Origin: Microbulbifer sediminum
Lineage (GTDB): Bacteria > Pseudomonadota > Gammaproteobacteria > Pseudomonadales > Cellvibrionaceae
Length of the DNA stretch: 64,000 bases
Direction of reading: 5' to 3'
Assembly: GCF_021729035.1 (NCBI RefSeq)
Contig: NZ_JAJSAP010000001.1
Coordinates: forward strand, 248,001-312,000
Below are positions 62,792-64,000 of the stretch, piece by piece. How positions within the stretch are numbered: the stretch's first letter is position 1; each line of letters opens with the position of its first letter. Under the pieces are notes generated by a model that had not been told where the DNA came from, ran no database searches, and saw only the letters and a list, made by a program, of their open reading frames with translations. A program made the position numbers and the translations under genes.

Positions 62792-63619
62792 TCAGTCGTC
62801 AGAATCCAGCGTCTGGTCCATGGTGTAGGCCGGATCGGCAGCAGACCTGCCCCCCACCTGGCGCGCTGGCACGCCCGCCACTGTGGAGTGGGCCGGCACA
62901 TCGGCCAGGACCAGGCTCCCGGCGGCAATTTTTACCCCCTCCCCGACATGCACCGGGCCCAGCACCTTGGCGCCGGCACCGATCATGACCCCGCGGCCGA
63001 TCTTGGGGTGGCGATCACCGCCACCACTGCCGCTCCCGCCCAGGGTCACCGAGTGGAGGATGGATACATCATCCCCGACTACCGAGGTCTCCCCCACCAC
63101 CAGCCCGGTGGCATGGTCGATCATGATGCCGCGGCCAAACTGCGCCGCCGGATGGATATCTACCGCGAACTGTTCCGATACCCGGCTCTGGAAATAGAGC
63201 GCCAGCGTGCGGCGGTCCTGCTGCCAGAGCCAGTGCGACACCCGGTGCGATTGCAGGGCATGGAACCCCTTGAAATAGAGGAAGGGCGTGAGGTAGTGCT
63301 CGCAGGCCGGATCACGGTCGTACCAGGCACAGATATCCTCCTGCATGGCGCGGGATATCTGTTTGTCGTTCGCCAGGGCGCTGGCGATCACCTCCTGCAG
63401 CGCCGTGGCGGTCAGAGCGTTATGGTCGAGCACTGAGGCGAGCTGGTAGGCCAGGGCGTCATCCAGCGACTTGTGTCGCAATACGGTATTGTGGAAATAA
63501 CTCGCCAGTACCGGCTCTCCCGCTGCCAGCTCCTGCGCCTCAGCCCGCATATGGCCCCAGACGTCACGCGCCTCCTCATCCTGCCTACCTGTTCCCTTGA
63601 TAACGTTGCCCTCTCCCAT
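62792..63619 (-). CDS. cysE: Serine O-acetyltransferase
   Basis: The start is ATG 63619 (MGEGNVIKGTGRQDEEARDV) with GAGAGA upstream; the longer frame reaching 63757 overlaps the M15 gene. The 275-residue protein has the N-terminal helical domain (MRAEAQELAAGEPVLASYFH) and the left-handed beta-helix with DIHPAAQFGRGIMIDHATGL and VVGETSVVGDDVSILHSVTL. It makes O-acetylserine from serine and acetyl-CoA, the entry to cysteine synthesis. The C-terminal tail ends in acidic residues (LDSDD), without the usual Ile that binds cysteine synthase. Confidence 0.93.
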   Translation of the reverse strand: MGEGNVIKGTGRQDEEARDVWGHMRAEAQELAAGEPVLASYFHNTVLRHKSLDDALAYQLASVLDHNALTATALQEVIASALANDKQISRAMQEDICAWYDRDPACEHYLTPFLYFKGFHALQSHRVSHWLWQQDRRTLALYFQSRVSEQFAVDIHPAAQFGRGIMIDHATGLVVGETSVVGDDVSILHSVTLGGSGSGGGDRHPKIGRGVMIGAGAKVLGPVHVGEGVKIAAGSLVLADVPAHSTVAGVPARQVGGRSAADPAYTMDQTLDSDD

Positions 63620-63626
63620 ATTTCTC

Positions 63627-64000
63627 TCACCCGGCGTCCGGATAGCAGTCCGGCGGTACACGGATAAACCGTCGGTAAATCTCATCGAGCTCCGCGCAAA
63701 CAGTGTCGCACAGCTCAAGCTCAAGCTCATTTTGTTCCCACAGGCGTCGCAGGGCATCCGGTGTCAGCAGGTCATCCAGTTCGCGGGACCTGGGCGCGTA
63801 ACTGAGGTGCCACCGCTCCGGGGCAATCCCCCCACGATCCTCGGCATAGGGCCGGAACAGGCCGTGGGCTTCCCCCTCCGCGATGCGCTCATCCAGCCAC
63901 CGGTGGAAGGGCCCGAAAACGCCCCGGTCATCCACCTCGTCGGGTGTGAGCTGCGGGCGGTAGTCGTCCGGCACCGCCGCGGCATCAATCACATCAAAGT
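63627..64000 (-). CDS. M15-family peptidase (VanY-like), N-terminus missing
   Basis: The frame is open to the window edge (first complete residues FDVIDAAAVPDDYRP) and ends at 63627, leaving about 124 C-terminal residues. The stretch GGIAPERWHLSYAPRSRELD contains the WH motif with the zinc-binding His typical of the M15B D,D-carboxypeptidase group. The earlier ligands (HxxxxxxD) would lie outside the window. It probably trims D-Ala or peptide bonds in peptidoglycan. cysE follows by seven bases. Confidence 0.75.
   Translation of the reverse strand, partial: FDVIDAAAVPDDYRPQLTPDEVDDRGVFGPFHRWLDERIAEGEAHGLFRPYAEDRGGIAPERWHLSYAPRSRELDDLLTPDALRRLWEQNELELELCDTVCAELDEIYRRFIRVPPDCYPDAG

Noticed and set aside
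1-64000. tRNA, rRNA, riboswitch or CRISPR
   Set aside because: I saw no cloverleaf-like stretch, no conserved rRNA sequence, no known riboswitch core and no regularly spaced identical repeats; the only tandem repeats are the three 20-base units near 53.35 kb, which have no spacers.

Overview
The window reads as chromosomal DNA of a GC-rich, aerobic gammaproteobacterium, most likely a marine or salt-tolerant member of the Cellvibrionales/Pseudomonadales. The strongest evidence is the block proA-nadD-rsfS-rlmH-mrdA-rodA-mltB-rlpA-dacA-ybeD-lipB-lipA (41748 down to 30140, minus strand), which has the order known from Pseudomonas. A CrbS/CrbR-type acetate system, a DcaP-type porin, two BetT-like betaine/choline carriers, an ExeM-like secreted nuclease and a pyrophosphate-type phosphofructokinase all fit a marine relative such as Microbulbifer. 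The genus is inference. I found no rRNA, tRNA, CRISPR array, transposase or integrase.

Layout. 1-7.8 kb: a cut-off Lon-like AAA protease, an aminotransferase/amidase pair, a DUF2799 lipoprotein, an HD hydrolase, a GFA-family protein, an Ldh-family oxidoreductase and the ribosome-rescue factor ArfB. 7.9-12.6 kb: two tandem BCCT carriers and a GNAT acetyltransferase. 12.7-22.7 kb: an acetate-use locus with a sodium:solute symporter and its DUF4212 small subunit, a DcaP porin, acetyl-CoA synthetase, and a CrbR/CrbS regulator-kinase pair whose 3' ends overlap. 22.9-29.8 kb: two near-identical DUF1540 genes around an OB-fold protein, a PPTase, a long-chain acyl-CoA synthetase and a prolyl oligopeptidase lipoprotein. 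30.1-42.4 kb: the lipoate / cell-elongation / NAD / proline block.

42.6-51.5 kb: YpfJ, PpiC, an MMPL/RND exporter, a SelW-like protein with UbiX and Mpl in an overlapping operon, the phosphofructokinase and an LLM flavin oxidoreductase. 51.8-53.4 kb: a small AT-rich island of short membrane proteins on the minus strand. It has a good integron attC-like site at one edge, an identical 7-base core site at the other and a decayed site between, with no integrase in sight. This is the most unusual part of the window. 53.5-64 kb: ExeM-like nuclease, exported MsrA, an ADH/ALDH/glutamine-synthetase-like operon probably for gamma-glutamylated amines, inorganic pyrophosphatase, a repeat-containing unknown protein, serine acetyltransferase and a cut-off M15 peptidase.

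How they work together. Acetate would cross the outer membrane possibly via DcaP and the inner membrane via the symporter, and be activated by Acs. CrbS/CrbR probably switches these genes on through a perfect inverted repeat lying between dcaP and acs. The mrdA/rodA/mltB/rlpA/dacA genes form the cell-elongation and wall-remodelling set. Mpl recycles wall peptides and the terminal M15 peptidase probably trims them. The many perfect hairpins followed by T-tracts mark the transcription unit ends.
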